Assembly (NCBI RefSeq): GCF_022870905.1
Contig: NZ_CP091510.1
Location: 2,314,220 to 2,378,219 of the forward strand
Direction of reading: 5' to 3'
DNA: 64,000 nucleotides
Source of the DNA: Neisseria arctica
GTDB taxonomy: Bacteria > Pseudomonadota > Gammaproteobacteria > Burkholderiales > Neisseriaceae
Shown in pieces: positions 8,733 through 18,180 of this stretch. Below the pieces are notes generated by a model that did no database searches, was not told the origin of the DNA, and was given only the letters and a program-made list of their open reading frames with translations. Both the position numbers and the translations under genes were made by a program. Numbering within the stretch: the first letter of the stretch is position 1; each line of letters opens with the position of its first letter.

Positions 8733-11063
8733 TTGGCTCGTTTATTTTCATTAAAACCTTTGGTACTGGCTTTAGGCGTGGCCTTTTCTGCAACTGCGTA
8801 CGGCCAAAATACAGAGGAACTGTCACTGGGCAACACTTGCTTGAGCTGTACGCCCGAAAAAGCCGCCTCAACAGCTGCCGCCGCTGCGGAACCTGCGGTC
8901 AAAACCAGTGGTGCAGAGCCCCTGGCGGCCGACTATACCCGTATCACCGCCGATGAAGTACAAGGTCAAACGCAGGTATCCGTTCGGGCGCAAGGCGATG
9001 TGATTATCGAGCGCAACAACCAAATCTTAAATGCCCCGTGGGTAGAGTACGACCAGCAACGTGAAATCATTCGGGCCGGCGATACTTTTACACTGCAACA
9101 AAACGGCTCGGTAGTGAGTGGCCGGCAAATCGAATACAACTTGGCAGAAGGCACAGGCAAAGCTGATCATGCCCGCCTGTCAAGCGAACACGAAGGCCGA
9201 CGCCTGCAAAGTGTTAGTGAGAGTGCCGAATTATTAGGCAACGGTCGTTACAAATTAACCAATACCAAATTCAACACCTGCGAACCCGGCGATGCAAGCT
9301 GGTATATCCGCGCCAACAGCATTGAAGCCGATACCGCATCGGGTATCGGGGTTGCCAAACACGCTTCTTTGGTTTTCGGCGGCGTTCCCGTACTTTATAC
9401 GCCTTGGGCGGATTTCCCGCTCAATGGCAACCGCAAAAGCGGCCTACTCGTACCTACCTTAAAAATCGGTTCGGACGGCGTAGAGCTGGAAACACCCTAT
9501 TACCTCAACCTCGCGCCGAATTATGATGCGACGGTTACCCCCGGCATCATATCCAACCGCGGCGTGCAGCTGGGCGGCCAGTTCCGCTACCTGCAACCTA
9601 CTTACTCAGGCGTGGCAGAAGGCAAATGGATGCCCGCCGACAAACGGAGCGAATACAACAACCGCTACCATGTCCGCTGGAACCACCAACAGCAGTTTGG
9701 CAGCGCACTTTCAGGCGGCATCAGCTACAATCAAGTTTCCGATGACGACTATTACCGTGATTTTTACGGCCGTGCCGATATCGCCAATAACGTCAATCTC
9801 AACCGCCAAGCTTGGTTAAACCTCAACACTAAAGTTTTGGGGGGCAACCTCAGCAGCTACGCCACCGTACAAAAATACCAAACATTAGCCAATGCCAACG
9901 GCTATAAAGACGAACCGTATGCCATCATGCCGCGCCTTTCCACCCGCTGGCAACGCAATTTCGATCATGCCCAAGCTAATATTTTCGGACAATTTACCCG
10001 CTTCGACCACGACAGCAAGCAAGCGGGCAGCCGTATTGTTGCCTATCCGGGCGTAAAATGGGATTTCCACAACCAATGGGGCTACATTCGCCCCAAAGTC
10101 GGGCTGCACGCCACCTACTACAATTTGGACAGCTTCGAAAACAAAACCGGACGTACCACCAGCCGTGTTTTACCAATCATGAATGTTGATGCCGGCATGA
10201 CGTTTGAACGCAAGGCCAACCTCTTTGGCAACAACTACCTTCAAACACTCGAACCGCGCGTGTTCTACAACTACATTCCGACCAAAGCCCAAAACGACCT
10301 GCCTAATTTCGACAGCTCGGAAAACAGCTTCAATTACGAACAACTTTTCCGTGAAAACCTCTATTCCGGCAACGACCGTATCAACGCCGCCAATAGCATT
10401 TCCACGGCCGTACAAACCCGGATTTTAAATCCCCAAAACGGAGCAGAGCTTTTCAGAGCGGGTGTCGGTCAAAAATTCTACATTACCAATGACAACGTAT
10501 TGCTCGACGGCAGTATCAGCAACTACCGGCGCAACCGCTCAGACTGGGTAGCCTTCGCCCACGGCAACCTAACCGACAGCATACGTCTGGATACCGATAT
10601 CCACTATAACCAAAACCAAGACAAAGTCGACAACTTTGCTGCAGGCATCCGCTACAATCCCGAACCAGGCAAAGTATTAAGCGCCCGCTACAAATACGGC
10701 CGCAACGAAAAAATCTATCTGCAAGACGACGGCCAATATTTCTACGACAAACTGCAACAAGTCGACTTAGCCGCACAATGGCCGCTACGTTCAAACCTAT
10801 ATGCCGTTGCCCGCTTCAATTACGCCTTAAAAGTCAACAAGCCTTTGGAACAACTGATCGGCTTGGAGTACAAAAGTAATTGCGGCTGCTGGAGTGCCAG
10901 TGTCGTAGCACAACACTATGTAACCGGCCTCAACAGCAGCAAAAATGCCGTATTCTTCAACCTTCAATTAAAAGATTTAAGCAATATCGGCAATAATCCC
11001 TTCGAACAACTGCGTCTGGCGATTCCCGGATACAGCAAAACCAACGAGGTAAACACAAAATGA
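8733..11063 (+). CDS. lptD: LPS-assembly outer-membrane protein LptD
   Basis: LptD with LptE forms the translocon that inserts lipooligosaccharide into the outer leaflet. The 776-aa protein starts MARLFSLKPL from a TTG codon at 8733, preceded by AAGGTG. The signal peptide ends near ATAYG. The periplasmic OstA/jellyroll domain spans about residues 65-200 and the large beta-barrel fills the rest. Cysteines available for the disulfides that gate the barrel occur in the N-terminal CLSC and C-terminal NCGC segments. The TTG start agrees with the neisserial LptD N-terminus as I recall it. The stop overlaps the surA start by 4 nt (ATGA), implying translational coupling. Confidence 0.95.
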   Translation: MARLFSLKPLVLALGVAFSATAYGQNTEELSLGNTCLSCTPEKAASTAAAAAEPAVKTSGAEPLAADYTRITADEVQGQTQVSVRAQGDVIIERNNQILNAPWVEYDQQREIIRAGDTFTLQQNGSVVSGRQIEYNLAEGTGKADHARLSSEHEGRRLQSVSESAELLGNGRYKLTNTKFNTCEPGDASWYIRANSIEADTASGIGVAKHASLVFGGVPVLYTPWADFPLNGNRKSGLLVPTLKIGSDGVELETPYYLNLAPNYDATVTPGIISNRGVQLGGQFRYLQPTYSGVAEGKWMPADKRSEYNNRYHVRWNHQQQFGSALSGGISYNQVSDDDYYRDFYGRADIANNVNLNRQAWLNLNTKVLGGNLSSYATVQKYQTLANANGYKDEPYAIMPRLSTRWQRNFDHAQANIFGQFTRFDHDSKQAGSRIVAYPGVKWDFHNQWGYIRPKVGLHATYYNLDSFENKTGRTTSRVLPIMNVDAGMTFERKANLFGNNYLQTLEPRVFYNYIPTKAQNDLPNFDSSENSFNYEQLFRENLYSGNDRINAANSISTAVQTRILNPQNGAELFRAGVGQKFYITNDNVLLDGSISNYRRNRSDWVAFAHGNLTDSIRLDTDIHYNQNQDKVDNFAAGIRYNPEPGKVLSARYKYGRNEKIYLQDDGQYFYDKLQQVDLAAQWPLRSNLYAVARFNYALKVNKPLEQLIGLEYKSNCGCWSASVVAQHYVTGLNSSKNAVFFNLQLKDLSNIGNNPFEQLRLAIPGYSKTNEVNTK

Positions 11064-12028
11064 AATTCAAATCCCTGATTATCGCCGCCGCACTCGGCCT
11101 ATCCCTCGGCACCGTTCATGCAGCCGATATCAAAATGGTTGACGGCATCGCCGCCGTAGTCGACAACAGCGTCATCACCTACCGAGACCTCAACCAAGCC
11201 CTAGCCACCGCCCGCACAGCCATGCCCAAAGGCAACAGCATCACCGAAGAAGAGCTCCGCCGCCAAGTATTAGGGCAGCTAATTAACCAATCCTTAATCG
11301 TACAAGCAGGTAAACGCCGCAATATCAACGCAACAGAAACTGAAATCGACGAAGCGCTGGCCCAAACCGCCCAAGCACGCAAAACCACCGTCGACCAACT
11401 CTATACCCAGGCCGCACGCGACGGCCTCAGCCGTAGCGCCCTGCGCCGCAACGTGGCAGACAGCCTGATTACCCAAAAAGTGCAGCAGCAAGCCATTATG
11501 CAGAACGCACGGGTAAGCGAAGCCGAAATCGATGCCTTTCTCAACCATGCCCGCGAACAAAACATCACGCTACCCGAAGGCGAACCGGTACGCCAATACC
11601 ACGCCCGCCATATTCTGATTAAAGCTGACGGCACTAATCAGGCCGCCAATGCCGCCGCCGAAGCAGAGATCCGCAAAATTGCCGCACAAGCCCGCAGCGG
11701 CAGCGACTTTTCCGCACTGGCACGCGCCCACTCGCAAGACGGCAGTGCGCCTAACGGCGGCGATTTAGGCTGGTTTACCGACGGCGTGATGGTTCCCGAG
11801 TTTGAGCACGCCGTACAACGCCTGCGCCGCGGCCAAGTAAGCCAACCGGTACGCAGCCAATTCGGCTGGCACGTTATCAAACTGGAAGATGTGCGTGACG
11901 CAGGTACTCCCGAAGAACGCCGCCGCAATGCCGTACGCCAATACCTTTCCGACCAAAAAGCCCAACGTGCAACAACTGATCTGCTACAACAACTTCATTC
12001 GAGTGCATTTATCGACATCCGTAATTGA
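11060..12028 (+). CDS. surA: SurA-type periplasmic peptidyl-prolyl isomerase/chaperone
   Basis: SurA escorts unfolded outer-membrane proteins such as LptD through the periplasm. The 322-aa protein has a signal peptide ending at VHAADIKMVDGIAAVV, the usual SurA N-terminal chaperone start. A helical N-domain with VDNSVITYRDLNQAL follows. A single parvulin (PpiC) domain spans about residues 180-285, with HILI, GGDLGWF and FGWHVIKL. E. coli SurA has two parvulin domains; this one has one. Coupling to lptD through an ATGA overlap links the chaperone to its client. Confidence 0.93.
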   Translation: MKFKSLIIAAALGLSLGTVHAADIKMVDGIAAVVDNSVITYRDLNQALATARTAMPKGNSITEEELRRQVLGQLINQSLIVQAGKRRNINATETEIDEALAQTAQARKTTVDQLYTQAARDGLSRSALRRNVADSLITQKVQQQAIMQNARVSEAEIDAFLNHAREQNITLPEGEPVRQYHARHILIKADGTNQAANAAAEAEIRKIAAQARSGSDFSALARAHSQDGSAPNGGDLGWFTDGVMVPEFEHAVQRLRRGQVSQPVRSQFGWHVIKLEDVRDAGTPEERRRNAVRQYLSDQKAQRATTDLLQQLHSSAFIDIRN

Positions 12029-12079
12029 TATAGCTAAAAGCAATAGTAATTGCCATATACTGATTTAAATAACAAAAAA

Positions 12080-12108
12080 GGCCGTCTGAAAATATTTTCA
12101 GACGGCCT
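12080..12108 (+). terminator. inverted DUS terminator after surA
   Basis: A GGCCGTCTGAA inverted pair lies 51 nt past the surA stop. It also separates core genes from the type I-C CRISPR locus that begins about 70 bp further on. Confidence 0.75.
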
Positions 12109-12179
12109 GAATGTTTACAGTTCTGAGCAAGGTACACAGCCCTGAGAATGAGTACAGAACAGGGGCATACACCCAAGAA

Positions 12180-12413
12180 GTTTCAACACACAGCCACCCG
12201 AAGGTGGCTGATTGCAGGCTTGGGCGACGTAGTTGCCCTGAAAGCGGTTTCAACACACAGCCACCCGAAGGTGGCTGATTAGCACTTGTGCTAATAACGA
12301 TAGTTTATCCCGATGTTTCAACACACAGCCACCCGAAGGTGGCTGACTAAGGCGGGCGATAATCACGAAGACGACACACATGTTTCAACACACAGCCACC
12401 CGAAGGTGGCTGA
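12180..12413 (-). CRISPR. type I-C CRISPR array 1 (4 repeats, 3 spacers)
   Basis: Four identical 32-nt repeats start at 12180, 12247, 12315 and 12382, with spacers of 35, 36 and 35 nt. On the minus strand the repeat reads TCAGCCACC-TTCG-GGTGGCTG followed by TGTGTTGAAAC. This is an 8-bp stem with a tetraloop and the GAAAC tail typical of type I-C repeats. The array lies directly downstream of the cas operon on the same strand, so the leader is the 12414-12603 interval beyond cas2. The spacer at 12279-12314 begins with the near-palindrome TTAGCACTTGTGCTAA. Confidence 0.97.
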
Positions 12414-12556
12414 AGCCTGTCTGGAAAAGCTGAACTACTAAGGCTCAACAAATCTTACTTCGCTAATCATCATCCATAAAGGCCTAGGCGGTGATCCGCC
12501 CGAAGAAATTCTAACACAAAATGAAAATAATCTTTTGATTGTTAAAGAACTCTTTA

Positions 12557-12605
12557 AAATCGCTAACCTAACGGCTTTTTTATGAGAACTAATAGTTAGC
12601 GATTT
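12557..12605. repeat. 11-bp inverted repeat between cas2 and array 1
   Basis: AAATCGCTAAC (12557-12567) is perfectly inverted at 12595-12605 as GTTAGCGATTT, touching the cas2 stop codon. It lies inside the AT-rich leader that feeds array 1. It could be a terminator hairpin for the cas mRNA or a protein-binding site in the leader. No clear T-run follows the stem. Confidence 0.5.
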
Positions 12606-12897
12606 AAATAATCAAAGTATCTTGGAAAATATCCACTGCAGCCTTTGCACCATGATGTTCGACTTTTCGACGCCATTTACTGCCCAAATGATAAAACCGC
12701 AAACTGTCGGTATCGGGGTTATAAGTAGAGAGAAGCTTGGCTTTCAATTTCACCCATTGGTCGGGTGTAATATCGCATTCAAATACCGAATATTGCACCC
12801 GCACACCATAATCCAAACAATGTTTGGCAATTCGCCGCAAGCGGGCGGCGCCATCCGCGTCAGCGAGCGATACATCATAAGTAATCAGCATTAACAC
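12604..12897 (-). CDS. cas2: type I-C CRISPR-associated endonuclease Cas2
   Basis: Cas2 forms the Cas1-Cas2 integrase that inserts new spacers. The 97-aa protein has the ferredoxin-like fold start MLMLITYDVSLADADG with the conserved Asp8, then RLRRIAKHCLDYGVRVQYSVFEC, typical of type I-C Cas2. It is the last gene of the minus-strand cas operon, 33 nt after cas1, and is followed by the array leader. Confidence 0.96.
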   Translation of the reverse strand: MLMLITYDVSLADADGAARLRRIAKHCLDYGVRVQYSVFECDITPDQWVKLKAKLLSTYNPDTDSLRFYHLGSKWRRKVEHHGAKAAVDIFQDTLII

Positions 12898-12930
12898 AAC
12901 ACGTTGTCTCCCCCTACATTATATGAACGT

Positions 12931-13944
12931 TCACCGCATTAAAAACGGCGGATATTGAGCCAAATCACCGCGCAAATGCCGCGCTAGCAACATGGACTGA
13001 ATATGCGGTAGTAAGCCGATTGCCACTTCTTCCTGCAAAAACGGATGCACAATCTTTTCTTGCTTTTTCGCCTGCAAAGTTTGAAACAGCAGCTTGCGGG
13101 CTTCGGGTTTGATATTCACCGCACCACCGGCTTCGGTCACAAAATCCTGCGGCTTAATCTGTCCGCGGTTAATCAGGCTTAAAACCAATCTATCTGCCCA
13201 CCATGCGCGAAACTCCTCCAAAATATCCTGCGCCAAACTGTCTCGACCCGGGCGATCGGCGTGCAGAAAGCCCACTTGCGGATCCAACCCCACACCTTGC
13301 AGCGCGCCGCTGATATCCTTGCCCAAAATACTGTACACAAACGACAGTAGCGCATTCACCCCGTCACGCGGTGGGCGACGGTTGCGTCCATCGAAGGCAA
13401 AACCACTCTTCTCCTTAAGCAAATGCCCGAACACGCCGAAATAACGCGCCGCCGCATCGCCCTCTATCCCGCGGATTAGTTCCAAACTTTCCGCCCGTTT
13501 CAACTGCTGCAAACTAAAATTCAGCGCCGACACTGCTGCTTGCACCTCAGTCTGTTCACCATGATTGCGCAAGCGCCGCTGCAACACCCGTTTACTGGCT
13601 TGGATTTTCACCGCAATAATGTGCCGTGCAATCGGCACCGGATTGCACTCCGACAGCCGATATTGCGCCCTCCGCAGCAACACATTACCACTCTGCCGCC
13701 CCTGCAACCGCCCCAAAAAACGTCCGTTTTCGGTAAAAAACGCCATATTGACATTATTTTCACCGCAAAACCCCATCAAAAACGGGGACACCAGCACATT
13801 ACCGAAACAGAAAATATGCCCGATGGAATGCACCGGCAACTGCGCCACCTTTTTGCGCTCCTGCTCCACCACCAGCGTTTCCCGCTCCTTATGCAGATAA
13901 CTACCCTGCGTGGTGATATACAGCGTGTTTTGCAGCTTACGCAT
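12931..13944 (-). CDS. cas1: type I-C CRISPR-associated integrase Cas1
   Basis: Cas1 is the metal-dependent integrase that inserts protospacers at the leader end. From ATG 13944 the protein is 337 aa, starting MRKLQNTLYITTQGSYL. The frame is open 10 codons further, but AAGGAG ten bases upstream of 13944 decides the start. Active-site blocks are visible: the Glu in RGIEGDAAARYFGVFG, the His in VGFLHADRPGRDSLAQDILE, and following acidic residues. In ordinary type I-C operons cas1 directly follows cas4; here a restriction-modification pair intervenes. Confidence 0.96.
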   Translation of the reverse strand: MRKLQNTLYITTQGSYLHKERETLVVEQERKKVAQLPVHSIGHIFCFGNVLVSPFLMGFCGENNVNMAFFTENGRFLGRLQGRQSGNVLLRRAQYRLSECNPVPIARHIIAVKIQASKRVLQRRLRNHGEQTEVQAAVSALNFSLQQLKRAESLELIRGIEGDAAARYFGVFGHLLKEKSGFAFDGRNRRPPRDGVNALLSFVYSILGKDISGALQGVGLDPQVGFLHADRPGRDSLAQDILEEFRAWWADRLVLSLINRGQIKPQDFVTEAGGAVNIKPEARKLLFQTLQAKKQEKIVHPFLQEEVAIGLLPHIQSMLLARHLRGDLAQYPPFLMR

Positions 13945-14027
13945 GGTTGAAATTCTCCTTTGAACCAACCGCACTTTGGATGCTGCCTGAAAAATGTGAT
14001 TTGGCTTTCAAATAGTATTTATATATT

Positions 14028-15713
14028 CTAAATCCATTGTAAAATACTGGCTTGAAGATGCTTAAACCAAATATCCTCATCTTCTGCTTCTTGATTGTAT
14101 AACCATTGTTGATTCAACCAATTCTCTAAAATAGAAACTCTTGAAAAATTTTTCATAATTCCAACCTGAATAAATTTGATGAAATCATTTAAATTCATTG
14201 GAATAATTTTAGTTTTACCACCGTATCGCTTCGTGTTCATTCTATTTAAATTGAAAAAGAATGCTTTTGTAGAATCTGATATTTTGGGTGCAATAAAAAA
14301 ACAATATGCTTTATTATGCTGTAATTTTTTAACTAAATCACCATAATGTCTAGCAACGGATGAACCTTCCATATTAAACTGTGTCTCGCCACGAGACATC
14401 GTTACTTCAACAATGCATGAAAAATCTCCATAATTAATTTCAATATCCGGTTTGTTTCCCGGGGCCGTATTAAGCGGCATACCATCTAAGTCAAAAATAA
14501 AATTCCCATGAATTTCTTTAGTATGATTTAAAGCTGCAAAAGCACGCCAAACATTCCACTCTAGAAATAAAGGTGCATCCGGAACTTCTTTGGCAGTAAT
14601 TTTATCGAACATCTGATAAATATCGATTAAATCATCCGATTCATGTTTCTTTAATTTAATAATATTATCTTTTACAAGATGATTTTTTTGTTCAATTTGT
14701 AATAAAGATAACATTTCCTTTAATTCGTTTGTATCTTTGTCTTCCAAATTTGTCTGCTTAACCGATAAGTTTTTTATCTTATTGATCAATTGCTCTTTAT
14801 TATCTGAAAGCAAATACAATGAATCAGGATCAAATAAATAATTTTGGAATAATTCCACGCTATCAAAATGAATTGAATTTCTATCAACATTTTCCAAAAT
14901 AAATTTCACATCATTTATCTTAGATGGAGAAATTTTAATCCTCATTGTCTTAGAATCAATTGTGACCAATTCGGTAGCTCGAATATATCTAAAAAAAGCA
15001 TCTGCATAATCTCGCATATTACTTTCTTTTGTCTTTATGAACTTTTCAAAAGTAGAATCACTACTTTCTCGTGTATAGAATTGATTATTGATAATCTCAT
15101 GATGAAAAACTTCTTTTATTTCCATAGAAAATGTTTCCGAAACAAAAGATCGCCAACTTGTCTCTTTAGTTTTCCTACGCTCTCTGAAAGAAATAATTTT
15201 ATTTTTAACAATATCAAATTTATTAAAGCTTGTTAGTTGCAAGAAAAATAAGGCTATTTCCAACTTAGAGATAGAACCTAGTTCATCAATAAGACGCAAT
15301 AACTCTAAATAAGGTTTAACATTAAATTCAATAATATTAGATTGAGTATGATAAGGTGATGGCAATTGGAATTTTAATAACTGTTTAGTGAAAACTTCAT
15401 CCAACCTTTTTTTCGATATAAGCTGCTCACCAGCTTTAGTCAAATGAATACTTGGCTCTAACTGAATGAAACCTAATGCTTTAGGTGCACGAGTAATCCT
15501 ATCTCTAGCAGCTAAAGCAGGATCAGACGGTTTCTTCTCCCCTTCATAAAAATCAGATGAAAACAAAGCATCGAAGAATTCGATCTGCGTTTGAGTATTC
15601 CATTTTTTTCCGCTAAATTTTTTGCTTAATAAGATTAATTCTGGGATAATTTTTTCCAATGTCCTCGGTGAGGTAAAACCAAAAAGATGTTTACTTTTAG
15701 ATAGCGAAGCCAT
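14028..15713 (-). CDS. AlwI/N.BspD6I-family type IIS restriction (or nicking) endonuclease
   Basis: The 561-aa protein resembles the nicking endonuclease N.BspD6I and the AlwI family, which cut a few bases outside short asymmetric sites. Shared blocks recalled from that family are the N-terminal ARDRITRAPKALGF region (DNA recognition) and the C-terminal cleavage domain. The four catalytic acids of N.BspD6I have counterparts: Glu in FLEWNVWRAF, Asp in GNKPDIEI, Glu in IVEVTMSRGETQF, and Glu in NMEGSSVARHY. The start overlaps the upstream methyltransferase by 17 nt, so the two are coupled. The gene is strongly AT-rich with no uptake sequence, unlike the flanking cas genes. The site is unknown; GGATC or GAGTC are family precedents. 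Confidence 0.85.
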   Translation of the reverse strand: MASLSKSKHLFGFTSPRTLEKIIPELILLSKKFSGKKWNTQTQIEFFDALFSSDFYEGEKKPSDPALAARDRITRAPKALGFIQLEPSIHLTKAGEQLISKKRLDEVFTKQLLKFQLPSPYHTQSNIIEFNVKPYLELLRLIDELGSISKLEIALFFLQLTSFNKFDIVKNKIISFRERRKTKETSWRSFVSETFSMEIKEVFHHEIINNQFYTRESSDSTFEKFIKTKESNMRDYADAFFRYIRATELVTIDSKTMRIKISPSKINDVKFILENVDRNSIHFDSVELFQNYLFDPDSLYLLSDNKEQLINKIKNLSVKQTNLEDKDTNELKEMLSLLQIEQKNHLVKDNIIKLKKHESDDLIDIYQMFDKITAKEVPDAPLFLEWNVWRAFAALNHTKEIHGNFIFDLDGMPLNTAPGNKPDIEINYGDFSCIVEVTMSRGETQFNMEGSSVARHYGDLVKKLQHNKAYCFFIAPKISDSTKAFFFNLNRMNTKRYGGKTKIIPMNLNDFIKFIQVGIMKNFSRVSILENWLNQQWLYNQEAEDEDIWFKHLQASILQWI

Positions 15714-16563
15714 TCCAATTTCTCACTAAAATATGTTTAGATTCTGATTTAAATCGATTTCTTATATTTACAGCATAAGATTTTTCGTATTCGTGAATGA
15801 TATGCGAGGCATATAACTTCTCTGTTAATGATGTCTTACCAATAACCATTAATGCAGGAGTATGCAAATTTTTAAAATCTTCTGCCAATTTCCGATGCAT
15901 TTTTTCCGAAAATCCATCATTCATTTCTATATTTCCATAATCATTAAAAACACAGTCATATGGTGGATCTAAAAATATAAAATCATTAGAATTAGCCTTA
16001 TTGAAAATTTCATAATAATCTAAATTATAAATTTCTGTATTTTTTAATAGCTCGATATGATTGTCCGTGATTAATCGGGTATTAAAATTTTTATACCTTC
16101 CATAAGGCACATTGAATTTCCCTTGCGCATTGTAGCGTATCATTCCCGAATAAGATGTTTTATTAATAAAATAATAAATAGTTGCTGGATTATATTCCAA
16201 TAATAAATCTCCATTGAACATTTCTCTTATTCTATAATAGAGAGCTTCATTGTCATCATTTACTCTTAATTCAGGTGTTATTTTCTTTAAACTATCAAAC
16301 TTAGCTCTATTATTCTCATAAACATGCTGTAGTTCCTCTAATTCTTTTCGTACTTGCCGAGGATATAACTGAAGATTTTTATAAAAAGAAATTAGATTTT
16401 CATTAATATCATTAATGATAGAACCTTCTTTTTCCAGTTCAAAGAACATTGCTCCACCTCCCAAAAAAGGCTCAATATATCTACCTGTAAAATTAGGAAT
16501 AAATGGCAAAATTTCGGATAATTCTTTTGATTTTCCACCACGGTATTTTAAAATTGGCTTCAT
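15697..16563 (-). CDS. Dam-like (D12 class) adenine-N6 DNA methyltransferase
   Basis: This 288-aa protein transfers a methyl group from S-adenosylmethionine to adenine and should protect the host from the endonuclease encoded just downstream. The order of motifs is that of D12-class enzymes: N-terminal LKYRGGKSKELSEILPF, the AdoMet-binding YIEPFLGGGAMFFELE, and the catalytic FIFLDPPYDC (DPPY) near residue 198. Dam relatives usually recognise GATC-containing sites, which fits an AlwI-like GGATC partner. AT-rich and free of uptake sequences. It has its own -10-like TATAAT at 16603-16608 and lies between cas4 and cas1. Confidence 0.92.
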   Translation of the reverse strand: MKPILKYRGGKSKELSEILPFIPNFTGRYIEPFLGGGAMFFELEKEGSIINDINENLISFYKNLQLYPRQVRKELEELQHVYENNRAKFDSLKKITPELRVNDDNEALYYRIREMFNGDLLLEYNPATIYYFINKTSYSGMIRYNAQGKFNVPYGRYKNFNTRLITDNHIELLKNTEIYNLDYYEIFNKANSNDFIFLDPPYDCVFNDYGNIEMNDGFSEKMHRKLAEDFKNLHTPALMVIGKTSLTEKLYASHIIHEYEKSYAVNIRNRFKSESKHILVRNWNGFAI

Positions 16564-16602
16564 ATAAACTATAATCTGTTCGCAAAGGATAAACTGTAAT
16601 TA

Positions 16603-16608
16603 ATTATA
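16603..16608 (-). promoter_or_regulatory. candidate promoter -10 for the restriction-modification pair
   Basis: On the minus strand a perfect TATAAT lies 40 nt upstream of the methyltransferase ATG, preceded by an A/T-tract at -35 spacing instead of a good TTGACA. It suggests the inserted pair can be transcribed independently of the cas operon. No typical ribosome site precedes the methyltransferase start. Confidence 0.45.
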
Positions 16609-16649
16609 GCCTTTTTGATTTTGAAAAAAAACATCAAAGGAAAACTCCC

Positions 16650-17324
16650 TCACTCCCCAAACAATCCAGCCACATACTCCACTGACCTATCCCGCTCCAA
16701 CAACTTCGGCTGGCAAACATCCACCAACGAACAGGCTTTGCAGTGTTTGCCGTACACCGGCGGAGGGGTTTGCCCGCTTACCAAGAGTTCACGCACTTGG
16801 GCGATAACGGCCAGCGTTTGCGCTCTAAGGCCGTCTGAAAACACCACCGGCACACGATGGCGGGTTTGCATATACCACAGCGCGCCCTCGGCGACGGTTT
16901 GCCCAGTCATATCTTCCAAACACAGCGCTTGGGCGCAAAGCTGGATTTCGTCCATGGGTTCAGGTTTGGGCTTGCCGCGTTTGTATTCGACAGGTTTCAG
17001 GCAACCTGTATGTAGGTCGTGCTCGACCATATCGATAATGCCGCTAATACCTAAGTTTTCTGCTGCTACATGCACGCTGCGTTCAAAACGAACGCCTTTG
17101 CGGGTTTCCGGTTCACCACTATCTACCCGCTCATGCAAAGCCTGACCTTGGGCAGTGAGATAGTTTTCTGCCCACACCTGCTCGTTGTGAATTAACGCGC
17201 ATTGTCGCGGGCAGAAAGCGTAGTGTTGCAGGGCGGAGAGGGAAACGGTGGGGAACATCCATTCCCCTGCACCTGTAAGCGGTCGGTTTACTACAAAATT
17301 TTGCAAATCGGGCATTACAGCCAT
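16650..17324 (-). CDS. cas4: type I-C CRISPR-associated exonuclease Cas4
   Basis: Cas4 trims and selects prespacers by their PAM before integration. The 224-aa protein shows the RecB-family nuclease core GIIDMVEHD...KPVEYKRGK. An Fe-S cluster set of cysteines is present: the FCPRQC segment near residue 40 and the C-terminal [11 protein letters not shown]. Its start overlaps the cas7 end by 10 nt, implying coupled translation. An AG-type uptake sequence lies inside the gene near 16,828. The next cas gene, cas1, is displaced by about 2.7 kb of inserted restriction-modification genes. Confidence 0.95.
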   Translation of the reverse strand: MAVMPDLQNFVVNRPLTGAGEWMFPTVSLSALQHYAFCPRQCALIHNEQVWAENYLTAQGQALHERVDSGEPETRKGVRFERSVHVAAENLGISGIIDMVEHDLHTGCLKPVEYKRGKPKPEPMDEIQLCAQALCLEDMTGQTVAEGALWYMQTRHRVPVVFSDGLRAQTLAVIAQVRELLVSGQTPPPVYGKHCKACSLVDVCQPKLLERDRSVEYVAGLFGE

Positions 17325-18178
17325 TCTTCCACGCTCACGCCGCTCAGTCCGTCTGAATCGATGCGGATTTGATAGTCGGCAAAACCCGATGCCGGCGTGC
17401 CGCTTTCACCGTTGACGCGCTCAACTTTGACGGCATCAAACAGTTTGTGTGCGGGCAAGCTGCCCAGTGCGGTATCGTGTTTGAATACAATGAGTTTACG
17501 CGCCGCCATTTCGCCGCGGGCGGCGGAGCGGTCGTGCTCGAACATCAGTTGCAGGGCTTGCCAGAGTTTGGTTAAATCATCATCGGAAAAGCCGGTTTTG
17601 GCGGCAAGATTGGCAGAGATAAAGCCGTGAACACGGTAAAGAGCATAGGGAACAATGTATTTACGCCCCATGGTGCGCTCTTTTTCAAGGTCTTTTTCGT
17701 TGGTTACCGCCATACGGGTGATGGACACTTCCAGCGGAATAATTGGGTCAATTGATTGGGCAAACGCCAGTTGCACGGGGCCGCGTACTTGGCCGCTGTT
17801 GACTTCAGTGGTCATCACGGCGCCGAAGGTGCGGATATCGAAGAAATTTTTGCACATCCATGCGGTGATGTCGCGGGCTTTGGCTTCGTCTTTGGGTAAT
17901 TTTTTGGCTTCGGATTCGATACCCAAGGCTTCATAGGCGCGTTTGTTTTGCAGATTCAACACGCCTTTGTCTTTCACATAGATTTCATATCCCGGCTGGT
18001 TTTCATTAGCGAGTTCGACAAAATTGCGGATTTTGCGCTTCAGGCACACGTCGGTAACCAAGCCCTTGCTGGATTCGGGATCTAAGCGCGGCATATTGCC
18101 GGCGTCGGGGTCGCCGTTGGGGTTGCCGTTGGTTACATCAAAAAAGTAAACGAATTCATAGCGGTTTTGGATGAACAT
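17315..18178 (-). CDS. cas7: type I-C Cascade backbone protein Cas7 (Csd2)
   Basis: Cas7 polymerises along the crRNA to form the Cascade backbone. The 287-aa protein begins with the hallmark [15 protein letters not shown] segment of Csd2/Csh2 proteins. It continues with [18 protein letters not shown] and a [12 protein letters not shown] block. It lies 2 nt downstream of cas8c and overlaps cas4. The length is typical for type I-C. Confidence 0.95.
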   Translation of the reverse strand: MFIQNRYEFVYFFDVTNGNPNGDPDAGNMPRLDPESSKGLVTDVCLKRKIRNFVELANENQPGYEIYVKDKGVLNLQNKRAYEALGIESEAKKLPKDEAKARDITAWMCKNFFDIRTFGAVMTTEVNSGQVRGPVQLAFAQSIDPIIPLEVSITRMAVTNEKDLEKERTMGRKYIVPYALYRVHGFISANLAAKTGFSDDDLTKLWQALQLMFEHDRSAARGEMAARKLIVFKHDTALGSLPAHKLFDAVKVERVNGESGTPASGFADYQIRIDSDGLSGVSVEEWL

Positions 18179-18180
18179 GT

